From Vitis vinifera (lineage: Eukaryota > Streptophyta > Magnoliopsida > Vitales > Vitaceae), in NCBI RefSeq assembly GCF_030704535.1, contig NC_081822.1:1622001-1686000 (forward strand): 64,000 nt of DNA. The letters are read 5' to 3'. A model generated the notes under the pieces. That model did not search any database. It was given only the letters and a program-made list of their open reading frames with translations, and was not told where the DNA came from. Within the stretch, counting starts at the first letter, position 1. Each line of letters opens with the position of its first letter. The position numbers were made by a program, and so were the translations under genes. Shown piece after piece: positions 1 through 10,984 of the stretch.

Positions 1-400
1 ATACGGTACAATCTTGCTGATTGTGGACAAATTTTCCAAGTATGTTGTTTACATCCCTGCACCACATGTATGCCCTATTGAAGGAGCTGCTAGATTGTTC
101 TTCAACCATGTGGTGAAACATTTTGGATTACTACAGCTAGCGGAGTACCTAAGGCATTATGTGACAGCAACTCAGCTAAACTGGTTGGAGCTACTGGAAA
201 ACAACTCAGTTATATTATAATCTGCATAGGAGTTCTTCAATGGGACCGGCCCATTATGAAGTGGCAATTGAGCAGTAATCACACATGCCTCTAGATGTGA
301 TTGCTAAGATGCAGCCAATGAACAACAATAGTCCTGCAACATTTAAATTTTCCAAGACTCGACAAGAATCATTGGACAAATCTAGACTATGTTCAGCATT
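1..400 (+). mobile_element. Ty3/gypsy integrase remnant (5' part of a split element)
   Basis: Reading + from base 14 gives an integrase catalytic-core stretch (VDKFSKYVVYIPAPH, then a segment ending NWLELLE), as in plant Ty3/gypsy chromoviruses. After a frame break near 210 the same homology continues in other frames to about 400 (MPLDVI, then a KFSKTRQESLD-like segment), with several stops. The reverse transcriptase half would lie left of the window. The matching C-terminal chromodomain part reappears at about 2290-2690, so the element was split by the material between. It is dead; the family call is good, the exact right edge is not. Confidence 0.75.
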
Positions 401-2290
401 CCCACCAAGCTGATTATCCTCCTTTGCTGAAGTTTTCCGCTGATTACGACTTCTGTTCAAGTTCATGAAGCCATTTTTTGAGGTAGACCCAACCCCTCAT
501 GATTTCTTTTGAACCCTATCGAGAGAATCTTGGACTACAAACAAGCTAGTGATCAATAGAGGCAAGCCCTTGAAGACATCGAGAGGAATGGAGCTCAACC
601 TTTGTCTATGCAGTTCCTACAAACCAGATTTGGGAAAAAAATCCCCTAGTTGGGGAAAAGATTCCTTTGCAAATGGGACCTCCCTGGATGACTGGTAGCC
701 CATTCCATAGTTTAGGCTCTTTCTAGCTTTGGGTAGGTCTATCTTCTGAGTTTGATCCACAATAGGATAAGGGCTCCCTTTAGGTAAATGGGTTTGCCTC
801 CATAATTTTCTGTTCTCCTTTTTTGCCCGGTCCATTTTTGCTGACAAGAACGGCCTGGAATCTTGAGAAAAACAGGTCCGACCCTCTAGCTGATTTATTG
901 AAGCCAAGGACCTCTCTCCTCAGGAAAAGAATGGTCTTGTCCCCAATTAGGCTTCTTATGAAAGAAGGGCCCTCATGCAAACTTGGTCATGCATACTTGG
1001 TAGGTCTACAGAGTCTTGGAAATGGGCCAAAGCTTCACAATTGCTTTGCCTTTGCTCCATAGCCCCTTTAACCCCTTCACTTAAAATTTAAAAATAGAGA
1101 AGGTGGATTACAGTTGTCCTCTGCCAAAACTAAGTGTCTCATTATAAGACTCCTCCACAACCATTTGAATTCCAATTACACCTTAATTTTTACCACATAT
1201 CCCACATTGAGACCCATTCTTAGCCATTTGATAAACCTCCCTATGCTAATTCCTGCCACATGTCCTTGAGAATGACTCATTCCTCCCTTGAGTTGACTTT
1301 ACCTTTCCAACCGACCTTTCATTTTCATCTCTAACTACTACAATTAAGATGGTAAACACCCATACCCCATCTTTCACCTCAATCAATACGGGCATAACGA
1401 TGTTATCCACCTTCTTCTGAACCTACCCAATACCAATATGTTTTCTCTAGGTGACCATCTTCTTACTAAAGTTGTGCACCCACCCTTAAACCTAATACAT
1501 CCCAAATCCACAAAAATAATCCCTTTCCAACCATAAAAGGGATAATAGACACTATGCCTTTTTGACCCAAAGTTGCAGCTAAAGCTTGACCAATCTCAGC
1601 CCAATCAACATCAAACAAAAGGCATTTGCACACCATTGCTTTTGCCCATCTCTTAACTGGAACAAAGCCAGGACTCTTTGGCCCTTCCTCTTTGACTACT
1701 CTCATATAGGATCAATTCAAAGAACCTACTTTGTTGTAAAAAAATATTTCAAAACTACGAGATTGTCTTCCCTTATAAACTATCATCTTGGGTAGGGCTA
1801 CCAACAATGAAGAGATCTCCAGTTTCAATTTCTCCCAACCATTGCCTTTCAAACCCTCAGGAATTACTAAGAAAGTAGATTTTCGGTTAGATGTGAACTT
1901 TAGTCTTTCCTCTGTATTGTTGAATCTCACCTTCATTAAATGAACCTTAGTCCTTCCTCTGTATTTTTTGTTGAAACCCATGAAGCTCTTAATAACCTTC
2001 CATAGATGCTTTAATAATCACCTAACCTCTTTTGAAAACCTAAAGAGAAGACATCTTTGCTTTGCTCTGAAATTGAAATCCATGTTCCTCTGATCTCACC
2101 TACAAATCCTTTCTGGAAGGGTTTCTTTTCCACACTGCACAACCTACTTCTCTCCATAGTTTCTCATAAAGCTAGAGAACGCTTAAAGAAAGTCAGACAT
2201 CTAAGAAGTATGCAGATAAAGAGAGAAGGCCATTAGGGTTTTAGGTGAGAGATCGAGCGTTGCTCAAACTTATCCCACGGATCTAGAAGT
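400..2290 (-). mobile_element. LINE remnant with ORF1-like segments, inserted in the gypsy element
   Basis: The stretch separates two halves of one gypsy integrase. Two minus-strand open segments resemble the ORF1 of plant L1-type LINEs: 1712-1981 (about 89 codons, with STFLVIPEGLKGNGWEKLK) and 1466-1705 (with VPVKRWAKAMVCKCLLFDVD and IVSIIPF). They are consecutive but in different frames, so a frameshift lies between. 617-980 has further minus-strand open segments that I cannot assign. No target duplication or poly-A end was located, so the borders are approximate and the direction is inferred from ORF1. Confidence 0.5.
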
Positions 2291-2690
2291 AGATTAATTG
2301 GAAGACGGTCTAGAGGGGTTTGGTTCCTAAACACGATGGTCTCTTTGAAATTATCAAGAAAATTGTTGTTGTAGCATATGGATTAAAGGTCCTTGAAAGA
2401 CTCAAAATTCATCATTTGTTTCATGTGAGTTTTCTGAAGCCTTTTTATGAAGACTAGGATTCTACAAGAGTGAAGAAGAGGCGTGCACCACCTATTATTG
2501 CAATGCGGTTTGATGAGGAGTTTTATAGGATACTTGATCACTGGACTAAAGGAAACTGCAAGGATAAGAGAATTGATTATTTGGTTCACTAGAAGGGGAC
2601 TTTGGAAAGTGAGGCAAGTTAGGAAAGGGAAACTTCTTTGTGGTAGTTTGAGAAAGTTATGTAAAGGTGTTTACAGTCTTAAGTCTATAA
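2290..2690 (+). pseudogene. Ty3/gypsy integrase C-terminus and chromodomain remnant
   Basis: Translating + gives a GPY/F-like segment (HDGLFEIIKKIVVVAYGLK), then LKIHHLFHVSFLKPFYED, then a chromodomain-like tail with a W-K-G core and a segment resembling EASWERxTSLWxFEKV. Stops interrupt it at the end of the LKPFYED block (TAG) and inside the chromodomain, which resembles the YLVHWKG class but has a stop in place of W. It continues the integrase remnant at 1-400 and places the 3' end of that element here. Confidence 0.7.
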
Positions 2691-2825
2691 GGATGTTGAC
2701 TCCACAAGGTGAGGGAGGTTCGTCAACACCATGACTCCGACAATACAACATTAAGCCCTCATAGGGTGACACCTTGCACTTATGAGTGTCTAATGAGTAA
2801 GACACTCAAGACTTACAGTGGGATG

Positions 2826-4139
2826 TGTTGAGGCTTGGTGGTGGCTGGATGCCTAACACACACTATCAGCACACTTGTGTAGCACAAAACACACGAGTTG
2901 GCATGTACGGGTCGCATGTGGCCTAACTCAACTTGGCCAAGATTCAAGTATGGGATTTTATTTTTCCCTTGAAAAGGAAGCCTTAATATAGGGTTTTCAT
3001 GTAATTTTGATTTTTTAGATTTTTCATAACTAATGAAAAATCATTAGGTCTCCTTAAGCACCTATGATGTCTCATCCAAACACTCTGAAAATGGCTTAAA
3101 ATGCTCTTTAAGATGGAAAGAAGGGGGGATGACATGATTCGATCAAAGTTGACATGGTGGTTTGAGCTTCGCCACACTAAGGTCAAATCATGAAAGGTCT
3201 ATGAGCAAGGCACATGGATGAGCTTTGCTAGCACGCACATATGAGCGCAATGTCATAGGATATTACGAAACTTGTGGATGCAAACAACACATGGCAAACA
3301 CACTAAGCATGCTTAGCTTGTGATGATCTGATCAAGTGAGTTGGCACTCATGTGGGCCAACATAGTAACACATTGTCGTGAGCTAAGAAAAAGCTTAGCA
3401 CCAAAGGCATGTTACAAGCATATAGACTAAGAGAGGGCATGGCGCGCACATAGATTACCTAGACACGCAAGCAACAAGCTAACACTCATAAGAGACTGAT
3501 CAAACACGTCATTAGGTGATTTTTACGGGCTTAACAACGAGGCCTAGACTGATACTTGCATGCATAAGGAGAGTCTTAGCCTAAGTAAGGGGTTGTTGAC
3601 ATGGTCATGATACTAGAGATGGGTTGATATGTGGAGGTTGAGGTGGAAAGACGCCTAGAGCGGACCAAGTCAAGCGCCAAGTGGCAAACAAGGGTCAAGT
3701 AAGTTGTTCCTAACATGAAGACACTGGGTGGCATTGGTTAGAAGGCACACAATGCATGTTGCAAGGTGTGACAATAGTAGAGGGGCCTTGAATTAGTTAA
3801 AGGATACATGACAAATGGTTAAAGCAATAGGTGGATGAAGACATTTAAATTCAATATAGGTTGTTACTATTAACGTGCTATGTAGTTGCCTTATTGAAGC
3901 CTATAAATAAAAGTGCCACCGACCATTCAAGTCAATGAACTCACTAAACATAGTGTGGAGTCTTACTTGAGAGAATAGGCATAGCGTTCTAGTAACTTTG
4001 TGTAAAGTAGTATAAGTTAGGGAAAAAAGTTACCTTGTAATCTTTGTTGCCTTGTCTCATTTTCCTTATTGCTTCCTTGTGCAATCTCGTGGGGTAAGAG
4101 TAAGTTGGGTTAGAGGCTTCTAACTTCTAAGCACTACAC
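2826..4139 (+). repeat. Probable 3' LTR of the split gypsy element
   Basis: The segment starts TGTTGAGGCTTGG, about 140 bp after the chromodomain remnant and just after a purine-rich run (GTGGGATG). It holds a TATA box (TATAAATA, 3902-3909) followed by a T-rich and then GT-rich stretch like an R/U5 region, and ends near an ACACA at about 4139. Only one copy is in the window, so the borders rest on the TG...CA rule and position. Its length of about 1.3 kb fits long-LTR chromoviruses. Short words are locally repetitive (many CACA and AAGC motifs). Confidence 0.5.
3902..3909 (+). promoter_or_regulatory. TATA box of the probable gypsy LTR
   Basis: TATAAATA in a GC-balanced context (GCCTATAAATAAAAG) about two thirds into the probable LTR, where the U3/R junction is expected. 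Confidence 0.4.
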
Positions 4140-4199
4140 ATCATGAAAAAATGTGAGGAAAAATTTCATGGGTATGACATTAGCCATCCAAAACCGAAC

Positions 4200-4366
4200 A
4201 CTTGAATTTTAGCCGAATTAAGCCACCTCATGTGTTGCCCATGCATGCTAGCCCACATCTTGTGTGCTATCCCCACATGCTAGCAACACGTGTTGTGTGT
4301 TGCTTAATGTGCTAACAACAAGTGTTGCACCCGCACCCTCAAGCCACCACCAAGCCTTGACATGAT
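4200..4366 (-). repeat. Inverted partial copy of the LTR start
   Basis: On the minus strand this begins TGTCAAGGCTTGGTGGTGG, matching the LTR start at 2826 (TGTTGAGGCTTGGTGGTGG), and then runs into related CAACAC-rich words. It may be the edge of a second, oppositely oriented LTR of the same family. The rest of that LTR was not recognised beyond 4366. Confidence 0.45.
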
Positions 4367-4900
4367 ACATCATCAACCTCGATCATTACCCTGTTTTACT
4401 CAATAGCATGCGACAAGACGCATAGGTGCAAGGTGCCACATCATTAGAGTCAAAATAACATTCAAGCCTTTAGAAATATCACTTGATTGAATATAGAAAT
4501 AAGTGGTAGTAGGGTTTTCCATTTGGTTGAGCAAAACCCTCAATTTTTCTAGTTTCTCCTTATTTAAACCCTAAAATTCGACTGTTTGAGGGACCGTCTT
4601 CTCTTTTTATCTCCTTGGTAGGACCCTGATTCTGTTTATACTAGCTTCTTCTCATTTTCCACCATTTTTCATTGAATTTCCTCCTTTCATGTTATTCTTT
4701 TGCAAGATTGGTTTTAGGAATAGTCGAGGCCAAATTTTCTAAGACAAGTTTTTCCATCATCACAATTATTTGTGTTGCTTCACTTCTCACAATAGAAAAA
4801 ACATCATTAAGAAAGGATAATATTTATTTATTTTTTAGAAATTGATTCCTTACCTGGTTCAATTTTAGATTTAGCCCTTCGAAGAAATCGAATATCCATT
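4366..4900. other. Intergenic, nothing recognised
   Basis: AT-rich with C/T-rich patches; no coding segment or repeat pair found. Probably eroded retroelement sequence, given both neighbours. Confidence 0.4.
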
Positions 4901-5250
4901 CTCTTTCCATCATTTTCAATAATTTGGTTGCATCAATACTACATTCCATCTTGAAATTCTGATAATGATCCACTTCTAGCCAAAGACTTGTTGATTTTGT
5001 TGTAATATTCTATCACTGAGGACACCTCCTACTTCATATTATGAATCTTGACCTTCAACATGTATTTGAGTCATCATAGACATTTGAATAGGTATAGGAT
5101 ACTACATCCCAAATTTCTTTGGCGGTAGGAAAGAAAAGATAGGTTTTGGTTATTTTTTGGTTGCATGGATTATAATAGCCAAAACATAATCATTGGATTC
5201 TTATTAAAATTAGGGGTTGTGAAAGATTAGACATCTAGATCAACACCTAC
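4900..5250 (-). pseudogene. Ty1/copia gag (UBN2-type) remnant
   Basis: On the minus strand short segments match the retrotransposon gag family of plant copia elements: a KEIWDVVSYTYSNVYDDS-like stretch, then in a shifted frame VKIHNMK, a stop, and EVSSVIEYYNKINKSL. These correspond to the usual order 'KEIWD... / ...EYY' of gag. At least one stop and one frameshift are present and no protease or polymerase follows, so this is an isolated dead fragment. Confidence 0.6.
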
Positions 5251-5780
5251 AACTACATCCCACACCCTACACCAACATCTAGCACATGTAACATAGGATG
5301 AAAGTAATGAGTGGATGGTAGAGAAAATAGATGAAAAACCCTACCAGATATGCAAAAAATGATTTATTATTTGATGATGATCGCTTAATATGGAGGATGC
5401 TTTGGCTTAGTGTAGGACAAGTTGGAAATACAAAGACTTGTACTAAATGTAAGCACATTAATAATGAAATATATAAAAACCATTGCTTATTTAACGCCAA
5501 ATATACAAGGAATACCATCTAGAAAGTTTTGTTTGAAACCTTTGCAAATATAAAAACCACGAGTCTATCAATGACAATAATAATCCATTAAATATAAAAG
5601 AAGAGTACACAAATTTATCTAGTTTGAATGCTACCTACCTCTCAAGATGTATACTAACCAATGCGTACATTTCTTTTTAATGTTTGAAACACAACATACC
5701 CACCATGTTCCTCATCGACTTACCTCAAAACCATATTAAAGCTTGGTGAATCAAATTCTCAACCTCAATATTTTCTCCTG
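5250..5780. other. Intergenic, nothing recognised
   Basis: AT-rich. Short open frames on both strands (5279-5518 and 5331-5522) overlap each other and resemble nothing I know; treated as chance. Confidence 0.4.
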
Positions 5781-5782
5781 GA

Positions 5783-6196
5783 GTGAAAAGTATTTCAGAC
5801 ATGATGTTCATCAATTATAAAGGTTTTGGCAAGTCCAAGAGAGGGGTAATTCTGTGGCAAAACGCATGTATAGCGTTAATCTGGGTTGTGTGGCGGGAAA
5901 GAAATGTTAAGATATTTGAGGACAAAGTTAGGAATTCAGAGAATCTTTGGGATTCCATTCATTTACTTGCATCCTTTTGGGCTTTTTGTTCAGCGGGTTT
6001 TAAGGGCATCCCCCTTAACGTATTACAACTTGATTGGCTAGCAGTGTGTAGATCCAATAGTTCCAATGGGACGACCTAGTGTATTGTTATTTTTTCATGT
6101 TGTTTAGTTTTACTTTTGGCGGGAGGATTCCTCATCCTCCTTTTGTACTTTTTTTTTCTATCAATATATTCACGTGTGGTTTTCTATCAAAAAAAA
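5783..6196 (+). mobile_element. LINE 3' end (C-terminus, 3' UTR and poly-A)
   Basis: The open frame to 6079 carries the extreme C-terminus of a plant LINE polymerase ORF: VILWQNACIALIWVVWRERN, then SFWAFCSAGFKGIPLN and VLQLDWL, then a stop. About 110 bp of T-rich 3' UTR follow, ending TTTTCTATC and an A-run at about 6187-6196. This is the usual result of 5'-truncated L1 insertion. The same C-terminal block recurs in LINE A near 57180 on the other strand. No target duplication was found. Confidence 0.75.
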
Positions 6197-6830
6197 TATA
6201 TATATATTTTCTCCTGGAGAGGACTTCTAAAGATTTTCATGGACAAATCTTAATTAAGAATTTTAGAACCAAGGCAAAATAGGACTCCGTAAAATATTAT
6301 TTTTAATTTATTTTTATACCAAAACCCTAAATTTTTAGTTGTGTAGATTAGGAAAGCCTTTTTTTAGAAAAATAGGAAATTTACGTAAATTCTTTTTAAA
6401 AATTTCAAGGCAAAAATTGTAGAGCACTTAAGTGTCATTTTGGGTAAAACTTGAACACTATAGGGCACTTGAGACTCCTTGCTGAATGTTCAAGTGTCCA
6501 GTCCATCTTATCCTCATTTTGTGTGTAAACTCCGCTTGAACACTCCAAGTTGCTTTCAAGTGTCATTTGTTTGTCTTTCTAGCTCAATTATGACTAAAAT
6601 ATGCATTTAATCATGTCATTACTTTGTCTTAAAGTCAAATTTAGAAAATACTTACCTAATGTTTACAAGTCTTCAACTCAAACATGACATGCATGAGTCT
6701 TAGTGGAAGTGAAGTAATTTCAAACCAATAATTTTTGGAGCAAAATTTCTAACCTAACTATGATTATATTAGTATCATTTTTTTAATTCCACAAGACAAC
6801 TAAATTCAAGGAATGAAAATTTGTTTTTGT
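6197..6830. other. Intergenic, nothing recognised
   Basis: Very AT-rich, opening with a TATATA run after the LINE poly-A. A 6430-6560 patch repeats words around TCAAGTGTC/GAACACT, but I could not resolve a repeat unit. Confidence 0.35.
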
Positions 6831-6924
6831 TAATGGTTGAATGGTATTATGATAATGATGGTAAGGATAATGTATATTTTGTTTTTGTATTCCAATAAGT
6901 AGGTAAAAACATACACGTACTTTT

Positions 6925-7036
6925 TATGGCCTTACTTTGCCCAAACTAATGCCTTACTTTATGTCTTTCGCCTCGGGCAAAGTAGGCTCCTTATCACCTT
7001 CAAATTGGCTTTTACCTTTGACAACAACTAGATGCA
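6925..7036. mobile_element. End fragment of the hAT-like element family
   Basis: The order of words matches the right end of the copy at 22800-22908: a TTACTTTGCC block, TTTCGCCTCGGGC (compare TTTCGCCTTAGGC), AGGCTCCTTATCACCTT (compare AGGAGTCTTATCACCTT), and a terminal ACCTTTGACAACAACT (compare GCTTTTAACAACACTG). It is diverged and truncated; the opposite end was not found. Confidence 0.4.
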
Positions 7037-7336
7037 ACTCAATGTATCCTTAATCTTTACCAGTTATGGGGCTTATGATTTATCAAATAAGGTTATGGAG
7101 GGCGAGTAGCTAATGATGGGCATTTGGTATAATGGAAGGGACTGACAATAGGGTAAAAGCAGCCTTTCTTATATGCATTTGCTTGTGAAGAAGATGTGAT
7201 CAAGTTAATACTGCTCTTATTTTTCTAATGATTTTAGTTGGTGTACCCATCAAGAGAGGATCACCTAATAGACACATTGGATTTGCCCTTTGGGAAGTCA
7301 ATACTTGATATATAAATCTGGCTAGAAGTGAAGAAG

Positions 7337-7341
7337 GAAAC
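7337..7341. repeat. Target-site duplication (left), GAAAC
   Basis: GAAAC directly left of the LTR at 7342 is identical to 12438-12442 directly right of the other LTR. Confidence 0.9.
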
Positions 7342-7619
7342 TGATAGGTATCTAATGGAGAATTATTATTGTATTTCAAGAATTGCAAGAAACAAAAGAC
7401 CCAACTGATACTTAGATAGCTATTCGAGAGGCTATCACTCCTATCAGATTCACAAAACATTCCATAACCCTAATTCCCTCATTTTCCTATTTAAAACCAT
7501 CCTAGCCCATATTCAGATTGTTACTTAACCTATACTCAAACTGTTACAACTAACTGCCAGGTGACAATACATTTCTCTTCCCTTTTCTGGTATACACATA
7601 ACGTATTGGAGGCCTATCA
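7342..7619 (-). repeat. 3' LTR of the 5.1-kb chromovirus
   Basis: TGATAGG...CCTATCA, pairing with 12157-12437. Most differences from its partner are single substitutions; short indels include one near the CACTCC/CACTCTTC position and one near the end (ACATAACG versus ACATAAACA). Confidence 0.92.
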
Positions 7620-8110
7620 TTACCTCCTTGAATGAGAGACACCTTGTTCTCAAGGTGGAAGTCAGGAAAGTGCTCTTTAATTGTGTCAGCTAATTCCCAT
7701 GAAGCTTCAAACTGAGGAAGTCCTTTCCACTGAATAAGTACTTCAATATCAAGCTGATTGTAATTGGAAGATTGGCAAATATCTAAGACTTGATCAAGCT
7801 CCATAAGCCATTCCAAATCCTCAGCAAGAATAGGGGATAGTGGCCGACATAAATCAGCTGAACCAAGAGCCCGCTTGAGTTGCGAAACATGAAACACTGG
7901 ATGAATAATTGCAGAAGAAGGAAGCTTTAATTTGTACGCTACTGGACCAATTTGCTTCACCACCTTGTAAGGGCCAAAATATCGTGGGGAGAGCTTTTCA
8001 TTGGGTCGCTTGGCAAAGGAATGAAGACGGTATAGACGAAGTTTTAGATTGACAAAATTCCCAACTTCAAATTGAACTACACGACGATGGGCATCTACAG
8101 ATGACTTCAT
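7550..8110 (-). pseudogene. Integrase C-terminus with chromodomain
   Basis: A 186-codon open segment. Early on it has a GPY/F module (LSPRYFGPYKVVKQIGPVAY), then KLPSSAIIHPVFHVSQLKRA, and ends with a chromodomain (IEVLIQWKGLPQFEASWE, near residues 120-140). In chromoviruses this domain is thought to guide integration to particular chromatin. The segment runs past the LTR border at 7619, so coding and 3' LTR overlap or abut. It is the longest intact piece of the polyprotein, so this region decayed least. Confidence 0.85.
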
Positions 8111-8262
8111 TTTGGATTGGGCACAACAGAGATGGTCCTTCAGTTCGTTTAGAATTAGATCACGCTATTGCAATAACTGATCCATTGCTAGAACAGAGGT
8201 GGAATCTAATCCATAGTATAACAACGGTGGTGGGTCTTGCTCGTAAACTGCTCGAAACGGTG

Positions 8263-9271
8263 TCATATTAGTGGAGGAGTGGAATGTGATATTATACCAG
8301 TATTCTGCCCATGACAGCCATGTAGACCAATGTCTAGGCTTGTTATATGAGAAACATCAAAGGTATGTCTCCACACAACAGTTGACCATTTCTGTTTGTC
8401 CATCCGTTTGAGGATGATATGCGGTACTATGGTAGAGAGAAGTACCCTGCAACCGAAATAGCTCCGTCCAAAATCGACTAAGAAATACTCACAATCACTA
8501 ATAATGGAACGGGGAATTCCATGTAATTTGACAACATCACGAACAAAGACAGCAACCACCGTTTAAGTTGTGAAATGATGCTTGAGTAGTGAGAAGTGAG
8601 CACATTTGCTCAATCGATCCATAACAACTAAAATGGAGTTATAACCCTCATACTTAGGAAGCCCCTCAATAAAGTTCATCGTCACATCATCCCATATTTT
8701 TTATGGAATAGACAGTGGTTGTAGTAATTCAGCAGGTGACAAAGTTAGGGTCTTATTTTGTTGGCATACTAGACACTTTTTCACAAACTCTTTGATGTCA
8801 TTCTTCATGCCAACCCAAAAAAAAATCTCGTGTGAGTCGTTTGTAAGTCCGCAAGAACCCAGAATGCTCTCCAACCATGCTAGCATGGCCCTCTTGAAGA
8901 AGTGTTGGAACAAGGGGTGAGGCCTTGGGAAGAACTAGGCGCCCCTTGTAAAGGAGAATGCCATGGTCCAAAGAATACCGAGGATAAGCATCTAGATCAA
9001 CCAGCAGCTTCTGCCGAATCTTAGCAAGGTGTGGGTTAGTTTCAACTTGTGAACTAATCAACGAAGTGTCTAAGCGACTGGAAACCATGAGGGCAGCTAA
9101 CTCCATAGAAATGGGGATGCGAGATAAGGCGTCAGCTGCTTTATTCTCCAATCCAGGCCGAAACTGAATTTCAAAATCATAACCAAATAGCTTTGCGACC
9201 CACTTTTGGTACGACTCATTCACCACTCTTTGTTCTAGTAGAAACTTCAAACTACTTTGATCCGTTTGCAC
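8263..9271 (-). pseudogene. RNase H end and integrase zinc/catalytic region, broken
   Basis: 9271-8798 carries the RNase H end (LKFLLEQRVVNESYQKW, FEIQFRPGLENKAADALSR) and the first half of the integrase zinc finger (HSGFLRTYKRLTRDFF). A frameshift near 8820 moves the second half (FVKKCLVCQQNKTL) into the next frame (8913-8701). Catalytic-core homology (VVKLHGIPRSIISD) continues at 8559-8263 after further breaks. No continuous integrase remains. Confidence 0.8.
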
Positions 9272-10519
9272 AATAAAGTGGCGACCAAGCTGGTAGTGAC
9301 GCCACTTCTAAACTGCTAAGACAATAGTCATTAACTTTCTTCCATATATGGACTTTTGTCGCTCCCTTGCTGAGAGGACTTGGCTAAAATAAGCCACTGG
9401 TCTTTGACTTTGCATCAAAACGGCACCCAAACCTTACCCCGAGGCTTCCATCTCTACTATGAAAAGCTGACTGAAGTTGGGCAAAGCCAAAACTGGAATT
9501 GTTGTCATAGTTGTTTTCAATTTTTGGAAGGCAACCTCTGCCTCTGAGTTCCAGTTAAAAGCATCTTTTTTAAGTTGCTGAGTGAGGGACCAAAAAATAT
9601 CTCCATATCCCTTGACAAATCGACGGTAGTATCCAATCAGTCTAGGAAATCCTCGTAATTATTTAAGGGATTTGGGTGTGGGCCACTCTACCATGGCTGA
9701 AATCTTGTTAAGGTCAGCAGCAACCCCCTTAGTAGAAACCAAATGGCCCAAGTATTCGAGCTGCGGTTTAGCAAAGAGACATTTTTTTCCATTGACGTGC
9801 AGTTGGTGGTTCGCCAGAATGGACAACACACTTTGCAAATGATCACAATGCTCCTTCAAGTCCTTGTTGTAAACCAATATGTCATCAAAAAATACGAGCA
9901 CAAATTTTCGAAGGTGTGGCCGAAATATACGGTTCATTAACGATTGGAAAGTTGTTGGTGCATTGGTTAGTCCAAAAGGCATCACCAAGAACTCTTAGTG
10001 ACCTTCATGGGTGTGAAATGTCGTTTTGTGGATATCTTGTTATCAGACTAGAATTTGGTGGTAGCCCGATTTGAGGTCTAGTTTGGAAAAAATGGTCGCT
10101 CCATGAAGTTCGTTGAGTAATTCATCCATCATCAGAATGTGAAACTGATCCGGGACTGTAACTTTGTTGAGAGCATGGTAATCCACACAAAACCTCAATC
10201 CTCCATATTTTTTTTTAACTAACAACACCGGACTAGAAAATGGGCTTAAACTAGGCCGAACAATTCCTACTTCAAGCATCTTTTGTACCAATCTCTCTAT
10301 TTCATTCTTTAGAATATGTGGATATCGGTAGAGACAGACGTTAACTAAAGATGCTCCCGGAATTAATTGAATGGCATGGTCAATATCACGACTTGGTGAT
10401 AACCCTGTTATTAGCCCAAAAAATCGTTGATATTGAGTTAACACTTCTTTGACTGTTTTCGGGACCTCTTGTACTCCTTCACTCAAATCTGAAGTAGTGG
10501 AAGTCTGACAGAGTTCCAC
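9272..10519 (-). pseudogene. Reverse transcriptase and RNase H region, broken
   Basis: 10519-10043 holds the fingers and first palm segment: LVQKMLEVGIVRPSLSPFSS, KKKYGGLRFCVDYHALNKVT, then ATIFSKLDLKSGYHQILV. After a short break with stops (9989-10042), 9988-9659 gives VMPFGLTNAPTTFQSLMN and the catalytic box LVFFDDILVYNKD. 9272-9660 is an interrupted RNase H, with a stop near the start of the connection domain. Family identity is clear; the enzyme cannot be made from this copy. Confidence 0.85.
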
Positions 10520-10540
10520 CCATACCCCTTGGCTATGGTG

Positions 10541-10984
10541 CTACAGTGCTTTAACCATTGCCTTAAGAGACACCTCAGTCCAACTAAGGCTCGGGTCTCC
10601 CTTTAACACTATCACTGTCTTCCCTATTTTGATCTTCATTGTTAGCATCTTCCAATTTACTTTCACATCTCCTAAAGTCCCCAACCAAGGCATTCCCAGA
10701 ATTACATTAGTGTTGCCTAATTCAAGTGGAAGAAAGTCTTCCACTACAATGAGCCCCTGCATCAAAATACAAACTCCCCTACAAATGCCCTTCCCTTTCA
10801 TGGATATCCCGGTTCCCATCATCACCCCGTAACTGGTTGTTGTTGCTAATGGAAGTGCTAATTGTTGAACCAAATCAAGGGATAAAAAATTGTGGGTAGT
10901 CCCACTGTCTACAAGGATGATTACCTTTTTTGTCCCGATCGTCCCTTTGATCTTCATAGTCCCCAGCGTAGTTAAACCAACCAC
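10541..10984 (-). pseudogene. Retropepsin-like protease region
   Basis: A 147-codon open segment with the aspartic protease motif VDSGTTHNFLS at about residues 26-36, and a later segment (NTNVILGMPWLGTLG) with the conserved I-L-G-M-x-W-L block. The segment is open but separated from gag and RT by stops. Confidence 0.85.

Noticed and set aside
5279..5522. Opposing open frames of 63-79 codons
   Set aside because: They overlap each other, are AT-rich, and match nothing.
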